A stretch of DNA of 64,000 nucleotides from Actinokineospora terrae. GTDB lineage: Bacteria > Actinomycetota > Actinomycetes > Mycobacteriales > Pseudonocardiaceae. How positions within the stretch are numbered: the stretch's first letter is position 1; each line of letters opens with the position of its first letter. A program made the position numbers and the translations under genes. The notes below the pieces were generated by a model. The model made no database searches. It was not told the origin of the DNA and worked only from the letters and a program-made list of their open reading frames with translations. This document shows positions 27,815-38,189 of the stretch, piece after piece. The DNA is taken from contig NZ_FOGI01000001.1 of assembly GCF_900111175.1 (NCBI RefSeq), positions 248,001 through 312,000 of the forward strand, in the 5' to 3' direction.

Positions 27815-28162
27815 ATGACCACCGTCTCCGAGTACAACGCCGCTCTGCCCGCGCACCAGAAGGAGATCGCCGACGCCCTCGCCGCGGTGATCGAGTCCGT
27901 CCTGCCCGGCAAGGGCGCCGTCTGGCACGGGGCACCCGTGTGGAGCCTGGGCCCCGCGCCGGGCAAGCAGCCGGTCTGTCTGGTCAAGGCCCACCCGCGC
28001 CACGTCACCTTCGGCCTCTGGCGCGGCCAGGAGCTCGCCGACCGTGAAAGCCTGGAGCCCGGGTCCCGGACCATGGCCTCGGTCAAGCTCACCGCGCTCG
28101 CCGATGTCGATGCCGCGCGGGTGGCCGACTGGGTGCGGCAGGCCCGCGACCTCGAGGGCTGA
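27815..28162 (+). CDS. DUF1801 family protein
   Basis: 115 residues, YdhG/DUF1801-like. The core is AVWHGAPVWSLGPAPGKQPVCLVKAHPRHVTFGLWRGQELAD near residues 36-76, with a C-terminal helix. The fold is related to frataxin/YjbR-type small domains; biochemical role unknown. ATG 27815. Divergent from the secreted protein; ends at a strong hairpin. Confidence 0.88.
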   Translation: MTTVSEYNAALPAHQKEIADALAAVIESVLPGKGAVWHGAPVWSLGPAPGKQPVCLVKAHPRHVTFGLWRGQELADRESLEPGSRTMASVKLTALADVDAARVADWVRQARDLEG

Positions 28163-28170
28163 GATGAGGA

Positions 28171-28193
28171 AACGCCCGGGACCGCCGGGCGTT
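28171..28193. terminator. Terminator-like hairpin between convergent genes
   Basis: AACGCCCGG (28171-28179) pairs with CCGGGCGTT (28185-28193). It lies 8 bp past one stop and 10 bp from the convergent gene's stop, so it can serve both. Confidence 0.75.
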
Positions 28194-28203
28194 CACCTCA
28201 GGC

Positions 28204-28608
28204 TCAGGCCAGTTCCCTGCCGTGCACGACCACCGCCCAGATCACCAGGACGTCCAGCGCGACCGCGATCATCGACCAGGCCGGGGACGCGGGCAGGAAC
28301 GCGATCTGCGACAGCGCGTTGATCCCCGCGAGCAGCACCGCGACGACCCTGGCCCACACCGCGCCGGTCAGCAGGGCGATACCCGCGGCGGCGGCGACGG
28401 TGCCGATCACCAGGTGCGTCCACCCCCAGCCGGTCAGGTCGAACACGAGCAGGCCGCCGGGGGTGGCGGTGTAGTAGTCGCCGTGCAGCAGGGCGACCAG
28501 GCCGTAGACGATGGTGAACAGCCCGACCAGGACCATCACGATCGCGGCGAAGAGGATCCAGCCCGTCCAGCCGGTCGGCCGGGTGGTCTGGTGTGCCGGT
28601 GTGTTCAT
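28204..28608 (-). CDS. Four-helix DUF7144-type membrane protein
   Basis: 134 residues with four transmembrane helices (WTGWILFAAIVMVLVGLFTIVYG near 12, then three more). The conserved GDYY near 42 and WGWTHLVIGTV near 61 match small actinobacterial membrane proteins of this kind. ATG 28608 has no clear ribosome-binding site. Function unknown. Confidence 0.85.
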   Translation of the reverse strand: MNTPAHQTTRPTGWTGWILFAAIVMVLVGLFTIVYGLVALLHGDYYTATPGGLLVFDLTGWGWTHLVIGTVAAAAGIALLTGAVWARVVAVLLAGINALSQIAFLPASPAWSMIAVALDVLVIWAVVVHGRELA

Positions 28609-28688
28609 CGACTACCTCCGATTCGTCGTGTCACCGTGGACTCTTCGCCGCCCGCGCCGCCCGCGCATCGCCCGATCCCGGTGAGCGG

Positions 28689-28853
28689 CTACCGCGTCAG
28701 CAGCCGCCCACCCCACTGCCACACCTCGAACGCGCCGAGCACCACGCTCGCCACCGGGTCCGGTGGGTCGTCCGGTCGTGCCGACCGCTTCTGCGCCGCC
28801 AGCACCACCAGCACGAACAACACCGACATCAACGCCTTCCCGCGAACCCTCAC
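28689..28853 (-). CDS. Small membrane protein, 54 residues
   Basis: A short reading frame starts at GTG 28853, five bases after AGGGAGG, and reads MRVRGKALMSVLFVLVVLAAQK and a polar half ending FEVWQWGGRLLTR. One transmembrane helix (residues 8-20) and a Trp-rich interfacial tail are predicted. It begins 38 bp after the stop of the giant LuxR gene on the same strand, so it is probably cotranscribed. Function unknown. Confidence 0.5.
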   Translation of the reverse strand: MRVRGKALMSVLFVLVVLAAQKRSARPDDPPDPVASVVLGAFEVWQWGGRLLTR

Positions 28854-28890
28854 GATGCCTCCCTAGCTCCTCTGTGGACAAAGAGGTCCC

Positions 28891-31473
28891 TCACAGCAGG
28901 CCCTGCCGCCTGGCCACCACGACCGCGTCGCGCCGCTGGCGGACGCCGAGTTTGCGGTAGATGCCGCGCAGGTGCGTCTTGACCGTGTTCGCCGAGACGA
29001 ACATCGACTCGGCGATCTCGTCCACCGTGCGCATCGACGGCAGTTCCAGCAGCAGCTCCAGTTCCCTGGTGGTCAACGGGTCCGTGGTCGACGCGGCCGC
29101 GGGCAGCGCCGACAGCGTGCGCACGGCGAAGCCGTCCAGTCGGCCGAACCGGCCCGCCCCCTCGGCGAGCAGGTCCCGCACCGACCGGCGCGCGGTGAGG
29201 AACGGCCGCACCGCGCTGAGGGGTTCGGCTACCCGCAACGCCTTCGCCAGCGCCTCGTGCGCCCGGTGCGGGTTCTCCGCCCGGTCGACCAGGGTCGCCT
29301 CCAGCAGCCAGGCGTCGATGGTCGTGGTGGCGACCAGCGGGGGCATCGTCCCCGCCAACACCGGCACCAGCAGCCTGCGTGCCTGGCTGACCCGACCGTG
29401 GTGGGCGTGCAGGATCGCGTGCAGCACCGACAGTTCCGCTCGACCCTCCAATGCGGAATGTCCACTGTCGACCAACTCGACCGCGCGACCGGGTTCACCG
29501 ACCCGCAGCGCCATCCGCACGAGCGTGGGCAGCAGCAGGGCCGACACCCGGGGGCAGACCCGCTTCCCGCCCAGCCGGTGCCAGTGTCGCGCGGCTGTCC
29601 GCACCACCGCGTGCGGGTCGTCCGAGCCCTCGAACTCGACGAACGCGGTCAGGCTGTGCGAGGCCAACGCGATCGTCGGCTCCTGGTGCGCGGGCGCTGT
29701 CTGGACCGCCAGCGCCGCCAACCGCTTGGCCTCGGCGGTGTCGCCCTGCTGGTAGGCGTACGCGCCGAGCACGACATAGACCACCGAGCACGGCCAGCTC
29801 AGCTGCCACCCGCGCGTGTTCGCCAGGTGCAACGCCCGCCGCGCCCGCCGTTCCATCTCCGGCAGGTCTGACCGCATCGCCGCGGCTACCGCGAAGTGCG
29901 CCTTCGCCCGCAACGCCAACCACGGCAGGTCGTCGCGCAAGCACGTCTGCTCGACCCGGCTCAGCTCGGACTCGGCCGCCTCCAGGTCCCCGGCCCACAA
30001 CGCCGACACGCCGCGGGCGTGGCGCGACAACACGTCGATGTGCGTGTCACCGGTCGGCTTCGCCCTCGACTGCCGCGGTACGCGCGTCGCGTCGAGGTGC
30101 GAGCGTCGTGATTGGACAGTGTCGTGCAGCGCGCGATCCTCGTCCGGCCACGGTGTCGCGTCGGTGCCGTCTATCCGGGACAGGAATCTGTCCGCCGCGA
30201 GCGGGTCCGGGATCTCCAACGCCGCCAGTGCCGCGATCACCGCCATCCGGGGCTTTGCCAACCGCTCCTCGGGCAGCGTCGCCACCACGGCGGCGAGGCT
30301 CGCGCCCTGCCCCCGGGTCACCGCCTTGACCCCGTCCGACTCGACCAGCTCCGTGGCTAGGTCGGAGTCCTGGGCCAGCTCGGCGTGCCGCAGGGCGGCG
30401 GCGAGATCGCCGTCGTCGCGGAACCACCGGGCCGCCGTGCGGTGCAACCGTTGCGGCGCGCCGGGCCTGGTCCTGGCCAGCTCGGCCCGCAGGTGGTCGC
30501 GCAGCAGCGGGTGGTAGCGGTACCACTCACCGGGGACGTCGTCGCACCGCACCACCATCGAGTTCGTCCGCACCAGCCCGGGCAGCACCGTCCCCGCGTG
30601 CCGCAGCCCGGACAGTGCCGTGGCCAGCTCCGCGCTCACCCGGTCGCACACGCTCGTCGACAGCAGGAACTGCCGCGTGTGCGGGGGGTGGGCGCCCAGC
30701 ACCTCCTCGGCGATGTAGGCGGTCGCGAACGGGTCCTCCGCGGGGAACCCGGCCAGGTCCCGGTCCTCGCCCGCCAGCCACCGCGCGGCCAGTCGGGTAC
30801 CGGCCACCCAGCCCTGGGTCCGCGCCAGCAGCGGCTCGACGTGCTCCTGGCTCAACCCGGCGGCGTGCTCGGCCAGCAGCGCCGCCGCCTCCGGCCCGGT
30901 CATCGCCAGCTGGTGGCCGTCGACCTCCCGCAACCGGCCCTCCAGGCTCAGCCGGGACAGGTGCACCGGCGGGACGCGGCCCGCGAGCACCAGCCGCAGG
31001 TTGTCCGGTGTGTGCCGGATGAGCGTGGCCATCGCCTGCACGACAGCGGGTTCGCGCAGCTCGTGCACGTCGTCGAGGACCAGGAACACCGGGTCCGACA
31101 GCGCGGCCACCGCGCGCACCAGGTCGCCGATGTGGTCGCCCCCGCAGGTCGTCTGGCTGGGCACGCCGAGCGCGGCGTGGATGGTCGCCCACAGCAGCGC
31201 GGGCTCGTTGTCGCGCTGGTCGAGCGTCGCCCACCGCACCGGGTCGGTCGCCGCGCTCGCCCACGCCGCGAGCGCGGTGGTCTTGCCGGACCCGGCGGGC
31301 CCGTGCACCACGGTCACCGGCGGCGGCGTGCAGGCCGCGCGGACGTTGCGCTCCAGCACCGCGGCCAGCCGGTCCCGCCACGGGCCCGCGGCTGAGGTGG
31401 TCGGGACGCGCACTTTCCCGGCTGGGACGGCCCGGTGGTCGTCGATGACGAGGATCTGGTCGTGCTCGGACAT
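28891..31473 (-). CDS. MalT/LAL-type LuxR family regulator
   Basis: 860 residues. The N-terminal STAND-type ATPase has Walker A GPAGSGKTT near residue 58 and a Walker B-like VFLVLDDVHEL near 129. A long TPR-like helical middle follows. The C-terminal LuxR helix-turn-helix spans the last 65 residues (LTTRELELLLEL, SANTVKTHLRGIYRKLGV). It would act as an ATP-dependent activator responding to an unknown inducer. ATG 31473 with AGGAG 11 bases upstream is preferred over GTG 31485. Confidence 0.93.
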   Translation of the reverse strand: MSEHDQILVIDDHRAVPAGKVRVPTTSAAGPWRDRLAAVLERNVRAACTPPPVTVVHGPAGSGKTTALAAWASAATDPVRWATLDQRDNEPALLWATIHAALGVPSQTTCGGDHIGDLVRAVAALSDPVFLVLDDVHELREPAVVQAMATLIRHTPDNLRLVLAGRVPPVHLSRLSLEGRLREVDGHQLAMTGPEAAALLAEHAAGLSQEHVEPLLARTQGWVAGTRLAARWLAGEDRDLAGFPAEDPFATAYIAEEVLGAHPPHTRQFLLSTSVCDRVSAELATALSGLRHAGTVLPGLVRTNSMVVRCDDVPGEWYRYHPLLRDHLRAELARTRPGAPQRLHRTAARWFRDDGDLAAALRHAELAQDSDLATELVESDGVKAVTRGQGASLAAVVATLPEERLAKPRMAVIAALAALEIPDPLAADRFLSRIDGTDATPWPDEDRALHDTVQSRRSHLDATRVPRQSRAKPTGDTHIDVLSRHARGVSALWAGDLEAAESELSRVEQTCLRDDLPWLALRAKAHFAVAAAMRSDLPEMERRARRALHLANTRGWQLSWPCSVVYVVLGAYAYQQGDTAEAKRLAALAVQTAPAHQEPTIALASHSLTAFVEFEGSDDPHAVVRTAARHWHRLGGKRVCPRVSALLLPTLVRMALRVGEPGRAVELVDSGHSALEGRAELSVLHAILHAHHGRVSQARRLLVPVLAGTMPPLVATTTIDAWLLEATLVDRAENPHRAHEALAKALRVAEPLSAVRPFLTARRSVRDLLAEGAGRFGRLDGFAVRTLSALPAAASTTDPLTTRELELLLELPSMRTVDEIAESMFVSANTVKTHLRGIYRKLGVRQRRDAVVVARRQGLL

Positions 31474-31817
31474 CGGTTGTCGCACTCCTGTTCGCTGTTT
31501 CGCCCGACCCCGGGTTATCCGTCGCGAATAGCGGGGCCGATATCTTCTTTTCGGCGAGTAGAGCGGTACGACTGAATGACCGGCGTCACCTCCGACGGGC
31601 GAAAGACCAAGATCGTGTCCGCTCGGATCGGTTTGTCCGTCCCGATTCGGTGCCCGCGGCGCTCACTCTGTGATTCACGCCTCGTACCTCGACCGCGAAT
31701 CCGGCCCGAATGACCGACATCCGACCCTCCGGGCATTCCCAGTATTCGGTGGTAAATGGGAACGAGCCGCCGGAATCACCCGGCGCGGGTGAGGATCCCG
31801 GCGGCCGAGCGCGCGCG
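31474..31817. other. Gene-free stretch upstream of the LuxR gene
   Basis: About 340 bp, less GC-rich than its surroundings, the likely promoter region of the LuxR gene. No convincing reading frame, repeat or RNA was seen. Confidence 0.5.
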
Positions 31818-31850
31818 AACGCCCCGCGTCCTGGCCGGACACGGGGCGTT
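31818..31850 (-). terminator. Terminator-like hairpin of the small membrane gene
   Basis: AACGCCCCG (31818-31826) pairs with CGGGGCGTT (31842-31850), 14 bp beyond the stop of the minus-strand gene at 31,865. Confidence 0.75.
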
Positions 31851-31864
31851 TCGCTGGTGCGGGG

Positions 31865-32050
31865 TCAGCCCGCGAACACCCGGGCCGCGGTGGCGACCGA
31901 GGGCAGCGCGGCCACGGCCAGCGCGAGGCCGATCGAGCACGACAGCAGCAGCAACCTGGCCGTGGCCCGCACCCGCCGCCTGCCCCGCCTGCGCGGCCTG
32001 CGCGGCTGCGACAACGCGTAGGCCGCGTCCAACGACGTCCTCGTGCTCAT
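31865..32050 (-). CDS. Small single-pass membrane protein, 61 residues
   Basis: An Arg-rich cytoplasmic half (QPRRPRRRGRRRVRATAR) is followed by one hydrophobic helix (LLLLSCSIGLALAVAALPSVATAA) and a short tail. ATG 32050 follows GGAGGAGG at ideal spacing and the gene has its own hairpin, so it is probably real despite its size. Function unknown. Confidence 0.7.
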   Translation of the reverse strand: MSTRTSLDAAYALSQPRRPRRRGRRRVRATARLLLLSCSIGLALAVAALPSVATAARVFAG

Positions 32051-32614
32051 CGGTCCTCCTCCGTTTCGCCGCGACCCCTGTCGGTCGCGCTATTCGCTGT
32101 AAGGCCGGGATGGCGTGCCGCGGGGCCCTGGTGCCCGCGGACCGGTGTTCGGCGCGGATGGCAATGACCTGATATGTCCGTGGTTCACCGAGTGCCCCGG
32201 GATCCGCGTCGCGTCGTGCTGACCGCCGAGTTCGGGTGCGTCGTCGATGTGTGGGTGGTTCGACTGTGTGTGCGAGTGGCTTGGCGGATTCGCGACGTGC
32301 GCCTCGGTTTGTCGATAGGCCTGCCGCTCGATTCAGGCGCGGCGGCCGCGGCCATATCGCCCGCGGCAGGCTGGTTCCGGGGGATGGACGGTGTTGATGC
32401 CACGGCGTCGCGCGTGGATCGGTGGTGGTCGTGGGTGGTTTACCCCCGGTGTCGGGTCGGCCGCTGGGCTGCGTGGTCGCGACCCCGACTTCGCTGCACG
32501 CGCCTCGGGCGGCGGACCCGACACCGGGTGACGGGGACTCGGGGACCTCGGTTCCGTGGTGGTCCCGGTCGCGCCGTCTGGGACAAGTCTGCCGCGGCGC
32601 GGCAGCGAAGATCA
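32051..32614. other. 564-bp stretch without a convincing gene
   Basis: Long frames exist on both strands but have low-complexity composition and no start signal, and none resembles a known family. No repeat or hairpin of note was found. Confidence 0.5.
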
Positions 32615-33337
32615 TCACCTGGAGCGGGGGAGTTCCGGTCCGGCCAGCGCGGCGACCGCGGCCGCGTGCAGACCCGGTGCGGCCACGAGGAACCCCGGTG
32701 CGTCGGGCGTCCACGGCGACCCGTCGACCGAGGACACGACGGCCCCGGCCTCGGTCGCGACGAGACCGGCGCCGAGCAGGTTCTCCGCGTCCCGGCCGAA
32801 CACCCAGAACAGGTCGACGCGGCCCGCGCCGACGTCGGCGACCTGCCACGACGTCGGACCGAGGTTGCGCAGCGCGGCGACCCGGTCGAGCATCCCCGGC
32901 AACGCCCGGCCCGCCGCCGCGTTCGCCTCGGGCTGTTGCGTGGCGGGGTGGCTGGAGCAGGCGAGGGCGGCGGCGAGGGACACCTTGGCGGACGGGCGGA
33001 TCGGCTTGCCGTCGCGCCAGGCGCCCTTGCCGCGTTCGGCGGAGTAGGTCTCGCCGAGGGTGGGGGAGTGCAGCACGGTGAGGACTGCCTCGCGGTTGTC
33101 GACAAGGGTGACGGTCACGCACCACTGGGGCAGTCCCTGGAGGTACTGCACGGCCCCGTCGATGGAGTCGACCACCCAGTCGCCCGCGGGGAGGCGGTCG
33201 CGGAGCTCGGCGGTGAGGGGTCGGTCGAGGTCGGCGAACCGGGCCAGCAGTTCGGGCAGGGTCGTGGCGGTCGACGTGGTGGGGGCGGGGATCCGGGAGG
33301 CGATGTCCTCGACGGTCTCGATCACGGTGGTCAGCAT
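32615..33337 (-). CDS. Inositol monophosphatase family protein
   Basis: 240 residues. The metal-binding signature is WVVDSIDGAVQYLQG near residue 54 (Asp-x2-Asp-Gly), and the C-terminal motif is GRDAENLLGAGLVATEAGA near 182 with the third Asp. The usual Glu-Glu motif upstream is not evident and the N-terminus is short, so the metal site may be incomplete. Members dephosphorylate inositol phosphates, PAPS or sugar phosphates. ATG 33337. Confidence 0.85.
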   Translation of the reverse strand: MLTTVIETVEDIASRIPAPTTSTATTLPELLARFADLDRPLTAELRDRLPAGDWVVDSIDGAVQYLQGLPQWCVTVTLVDNREAVLTVLHSPTLGETYSAERGKGAWRDGKPIRPSAKVSLAAALACSSHPATQQPEANAAAGRALPGMLDRVAALRNLGPTSWQVADVGAGRVDLFWVFGRDAENLLGAGLVATEAGAVVSSVDGSPWTPDAPGFLVAAPGLHAAAVAALAGPELPRSR

Positions 33338-33412
33338 GGGGCGAGGATCGCAGCGGGTGGCTGATTCGCGGCTTCGCTTGGCGTCGGGTGAGCGGAAGTG
33401 GACACTGGGGGC

Positions 33413-34327
33413 GTGGAACTGACCGAACTGGACCAGCGCGTGGTGTCGGCGCTGCAGGTCGACGGGCGGGTCGGGCCCGGTCGGATCGCCGAGGTGCTCG
33501 GGGTGTCGGCGCGGACGGTGGCGCGGAGCCTCGCCCGGGTCGCGGGGGCGGTGCGGGTGGTGCGCGTGCCGGACCGGGCGACGCTGCCGGAGGTGGCGCT
33601 GCTGCGGGTCCGGGTGCTGCGCGGGCGGGTGGAGGTGCTCGCCGACGCGCTGGCCCGCCGCCCCGAGGTCCTGTTCGTCGACGTCCTCACCGGCGGCGAG
33701 GAGATCAGCGCCGTCACCCTCGGCGGCACCCCCCGCCTCCCCACCACCCAGGCCATCACCAGCGTCCGCACCCACTGCGTCCTGCACGTCTTCTCCGACG
33801 CCGCCGACTGGCGCACCGGTCTGCTCACCCCGGGGGAACTCGCGGCGCTGATGCCCCCGCCGCCGGTGGGCTCGCACGTTCCGGACGAACTCGACTCGCG
33901 TGTGCTCGACGTCCTGTCGGCCGACGCCCGCACACCACCCGGCGCCGTGGCCGCCGCGGTGTCCGCGCCTGAATCGACGATCCGCCGCCGCCTCGATCGT
34001 CTGGCGGGCGCGGGGTTGTTGCGCACTTGCGTGGTCGCGGACCCGAGGCTGTTCGGGTTCGCGGTGGACGCGAACATCTGGATGACGGTGCCACCCGGCC
34101 GCCTGGAGGAACTCGGCAGGCGCTTGGCGTCGTCACCGGCGGTACACGGCGTCCTGGCCACTACCGGCGTCACGAACCTGATGGCGGCGGTGTTCTGCCG
34201 AGACCTGCCGGAGCTGTACCGCTTCGTTTCCGCGCTGGATGACGTGCCATCGGCCGAGGTGACGGTGGTGAGCGGGGCGGTCAAGCGGGCGGGACACCGG
34301 CATCTGGGTGTGCGGGGGCCGTTCTGA
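33413..34327 (+). CDS. Lrp/AsnC family regulator with two tandem modules
   Basis: 304 residues made of two AsnC modules: a first helix-turn-helix (TELDQRVVSALQVDGRVGPGRIAEVLGVS) and a second (LDSRVLDVLSADARTPPGAVAAAVSAPESTIRRRLDRL, from about 160), each followed by a ligand/RAM-like half. Common architecture in actinobacteria. GTG 33413 follows GGGGG; GTG 33398 is an in-frame alternative. Divergent from the phosphatase gene, its likely neighbour target. Its last codons and stop lie inside the left arm of an inverted-repeat element. Confidence 0.9.
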   Translation: MELTELDQRVVSALQVDGRVGPGRIAEVLGVSARTVARSLARVAGAVRVVRVPDRATLPEVALLRVRVLRGRVEVLADALARRPEVLFVDVLTGGEEISAVTLGGTPRLPTTQAITSVRTHCVLHVFSDAADWRTGLLTPGELAALMPPPPVGSHVPDELDSRVLDVLSADARTPPGAVAAAVSAPESTIRRRLDRLAGAGLLRTCVVADPRLFGFAVDANIWMTVPPGRLEELGRRLASSPAVHGVLATTGVTNLMAAVFCRDLPELYRFVSALDDVPSAEVTVVSGAVKRAGHRHLGVRGPF

Positions 34328-34590
34328 GCAGCCCCCGTTTCCCTCCTTCCAGTTGATGGCAGCGGGTAGCCAGACCCACGGTGCTGGCTGTGGATAGGCA
34401 GAGCGGATACGCCCCTAGCCGGCGACCCTCCGTCTAGCTCGTTCCGCCCCGCACGCTGCCTGCCAGCGTGGGAATCTCGGCCCCTGCGATTGTCCCCAAC
34501 CCGTCATCTTCTCCACAGCCCGCACACTGCCTCTGGCTTCGCCCAGCCCACCCACGGAAGGAGGGAAACGGGGGCTGCTCGGAACGGCCC
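34316..34590. mobile_element. 275-bp element with 35-bp terminal inverted repeats (MITE-like)
   Basis: Left arm 34316-34350 and right arm 34556-34590 are inverted copies differing at one base. Weaker inverted similarity continues inward around GGCTGTGGA words. No coding capacity for a transposase and no clear target duplication were found. The left arm includes the stop codon of the Lrp gene. It occupies half of the gene-free stretch 34,328-34,885; the remainder shows nothing notable. Confidence 0.7.
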
Positions 34591-34885
34591 ACCCTCGGCA
34601 CCCGTCAACCGCACACACCCCATTCGCCGATCCTCCGCCGCCAGGTCACCATCGGCCCGCCGCGAATGGTCCTCATCGGACAGTCGCGGGGCGCTCGCTC
34701 GCCGCGCGATACCCTGCCGTGCCCCCTGATCGCGTCGCGACCCTCACCTGCGCAGCAACCCGAGCCTGGCTCTGTCCTGCGCGGCGCCTGCGACTACATC
34801 CGATCCGAGGTCGTCGCCGTGTCACCATCCCCGACGCAGGCCACGCGGTCGCCCCGTCGAGGAAATCGTCGGCTTGCTGCGGTGA

Positions 34886-36106
<1,221 letters not shown>

Positions 36107-36319
36107 TCACCGCCCACCACCCGGACCCACGGTGACGTCCCCCAACCTGTGGATCGCCCCCCACCAGACCCCCGTTTCGCCCGGCCACCACATTGTGGAT
36201 CATCATGCCCAGCACCCGTGACCCGAGTCGCCACGCCGCAGGCGCGCACTCCTCCCCGGCGGTCACAACACCACTTATCCCCAACCCCTCCAGCCATCCA
36301 CAGCCCTTCCCCACCCCCT

Positions 36320-36408
36320 ATTGACAAACCGCCGCGCTCGATAGGTTCAGAGATGGGCCCCCGGCCCCCGGGAGGGAGGGCCCCGGCCGCGGAGTGGATC
36401 TTGGTCGG
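36320..36408 (+). repeat. Repeat family A, copy 2
   Basis: 89 bp, same start ATTGACAAACCG and same end GAGTGGATCTTGGTCGG as copy 1. It sits in the gene-free stretch 36,062-36,566, 259 bp before the start of the P450 homologue. DnaA-box-like words (CTGTGGATC, TTGTGGATC, ATCCACAGCC) lie between the P450 start and this copy. Confidence 0.85.
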
Positions 36409-36566
36409 CGAGGTGCTCGGGGCCGATTCGGTGTGGCTCGGAGGTGGGTTGGGCCTGCCGTGGTTGGTATTTCACGCTTTCGTGGCCCCATGCCTCCCGG
36501 CATCTTGAGACACCCCGTCGAGCAGCCGCACTGCCGCCCCGCGAGGGAGGGGCCGGCCGGGGAGGC

Positions 36567-37682
36567 TCAGCCGGATCGGGGGTTGAGGGTTGTGTAGGCG
36601 TGGGCTACTCGGACCAGCCAGGTGGTGTCGGTGTCGGGTGGGGGTGGTTCGGCGACGGTGTGGGGGGTTGGTGGGGGTGGGGTGTCTGCGGTCAGGGCGT
36701 CGGTGATGGCGAGGGCGGTGAAGTGGGCTCGGAGGTCCGGGTCGGGCGGTAGTGGGGTGGCGTGGGTGGGGTTGAGCCAGCGGAGGCCGTCCTGGATCTC
36801 GATCACCCGGCGGTGCAGGCGGAAGTTGAGGTCGCGGCCCGCGCGCCGCCCCGCCCCGCGGTCGAGGGCCAGGGCGGGGTTCGCGGTCATCAGGGCCGAC
36901 CACAGCGGGTACAGCGCGCGGTAGGACCGGCGGTCGCGCCACGCCGCGCGGACCCGACCGACCTGCGGCCCCCACCCGGGCAGGCTCCAGCCGATCAGCG
37001 TGCAGATCCCGCCGAGCCCGGCCCCGAGCCGCGCGACGATCTCCCACCGCTGCGGGTCCAGACCCAGCGGCGCCGCGACCACGTCCGCGTACCGCGCCAG
37101 CACGTAGGCCAACCCGCCCACCGCGCCGATCGCCGCCAACCGGAGCCCGCGCGAGAGCCAGGCCCCGTCGACCGCGCGGGCGTAGCGCAGACAACGCACC
37201 ACGATCAGGTACTCCGTCACGGCGAACGCGGTCACGTAGAGCATCAGGTACACCGAGTACAGCCCGTGCCCCGCGTACCGCACCGCGGCCGTCGTCGTGT
37301 CCTCCTCGGTCAGGTCGGCGAGGGTGAACAGCACCGCCATCGCCGCCAAGACCGCCGCGGAACCCCAGATCTGGCGCCGGACCACCGGTCGCGCGCGCTC
37401 CGGCTCGCGGTCCCAGAACGTCAACGCGGCCAACTGGCTGGCGGCCACACCGATCACGCTGCCCTGCGACAGCAGCAGCGCCAGGTTCGGCACCCCCGTC
37501 GCCCGGTCGAGGGCCGCCCACACCCGGGGGTCACTGATGGTGAACGTCAACCCCATGAACAGGTAGAAGAACCCGACCGCCACCGCCGCCGGGCCGCGGT
37601 CGCCGCGCGCCAGCGCCGGGAGCTTGAACAGCAGGCTGACCCACGCGATCCCCGCGCACAGCGGGTAGAGGACCCCGTTCAT
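36567..37682 (-). CDS. Seven-helix membrane protein (MAB_1171c-like)
   Basis: 371 residues: about seven transmembrane helices in the first 270 residues, then a cytoplasmic tail (RRVIEIQDGLRWLNP) and a Pro/Thr-rich end. This architecture next to XRE and ImmA/IrrE genes matches the actinobacterial MAB_1171c-type proteins, often annotated as putative transporters. ATG 37682 overlaps the ImmA/IrrE stop by 4 bp. Its role as sensor or effector is unknown. Confidence 0.8.
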   Translation of the reverse strand: MNGVLYPLCAGIAWVSLLFKLPALARGDRGPAAVAVGFFYLFMGLTFTISDPRVWAALDRATGVPNLALLLSQGSVIGVAASQLAALTFWDREPERARPVVRRQIWGSAAVLAAMAVLFTLADLTEEDTTTAAVRYAGHGLYSVYLMLYVTAFAVTEYLIVVRCLRYARAVDGAWLSRGLRLAAIGAVGGLAYVLARYADVVAAPLGLDPQRWEIVARLGAGLGGICTLIGWSLPGWGPQVGRVRAAWRDRRSYRALYPLWSALMTANPALALDRGAGRRAGRDLNFRLHRRVIEIQDGLRWLNPTHATPLPPDPDLRAHFTALAITDALTADTPPPPTPHTVAEPPPPDTDTTWLVRVAHAYTTLNPRSG

Positions 37683-38185
37683 CCCGTCGAGTGGTCGAGC
37701 GAGTCGGCGATCCGCGCGGCCAGGCCCTGGTGCCGCGGCGCCGCCGTGCCCAGCCGCCTGGCCAGCAGGTACGCCATGACCTCGGCCTGCTGCTCCTGCT
37801 CGTCGCTGTAGTCCTTGCGCGCCAGCATGTCGCGCACCAGGTCCGGGTCGATGTCGGGGAAGAACACCGCCGCGGTGTCCTCGTCGAGGTGGCCGCCGCC
37901 GCGGTGGCAGCAGATCATGTGCCCGATCTCGTGCAGGATGATGTGCTCCCGGTGCGCTCGCGTGGTGGTCTCGTCGTAGAAGATGAAGTCGGCCTCCCGG
38001 GTCGCCACCCAGAGCCCGCACGGCTCCGACGCGCGCATCGGCACCGGCACCACGTGCAGCGGTCGTCCCCGCGCCGCGGCCAGGTGCGCGCACAGCGCGG
38101 TGAGGTCGAGCCGCTCGGGCAGGTCGAGCCCGTCGAGCAGGTCCGCGCACGCGCGCCGCAGCGCCCGCAGGTCCCGCCGCGACAC
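37679..38185 (-). CDS. ImmA/IrrE family metallopeptidase
   Basis: 168 residues with the zinc motif HEIGHM near residue 85 (His-Glu-x2-His) and a downstream acidic helix (EQEQQAEVMAYLLARR) supplying the third ligand. ImmA/IrrE enzymes cleave XRE repressors to relieve repression. GTG 38185 lies 4 bp after the XRE stop. The obvious substrate is the XRE protein of the same operon. Confidence 0.9.
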   Translation of the reverse strand: MSRRDLRALRRACADLLDGLDLPERLDLTALCAHLAAARGRPLHVVPVPMRASEPCGLWVATREADFIFYDETTTRAHREHIILHEIGHMICCHRGGGHLDEDTAAVFFPDIDPDLVRDMLARKDYSDEQEQQAEVMAYLLARRLGTAAPRHQGLAARIADSLDHSTG

Positions 38186-38189
38186 CGGG

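Noticed and set aside
32174..33364. 396-codon plus-strand frame antisense to the phosphatase gene
   Set aside because: Low-complexity and covers the clear phosphatase motifs on the other strand.
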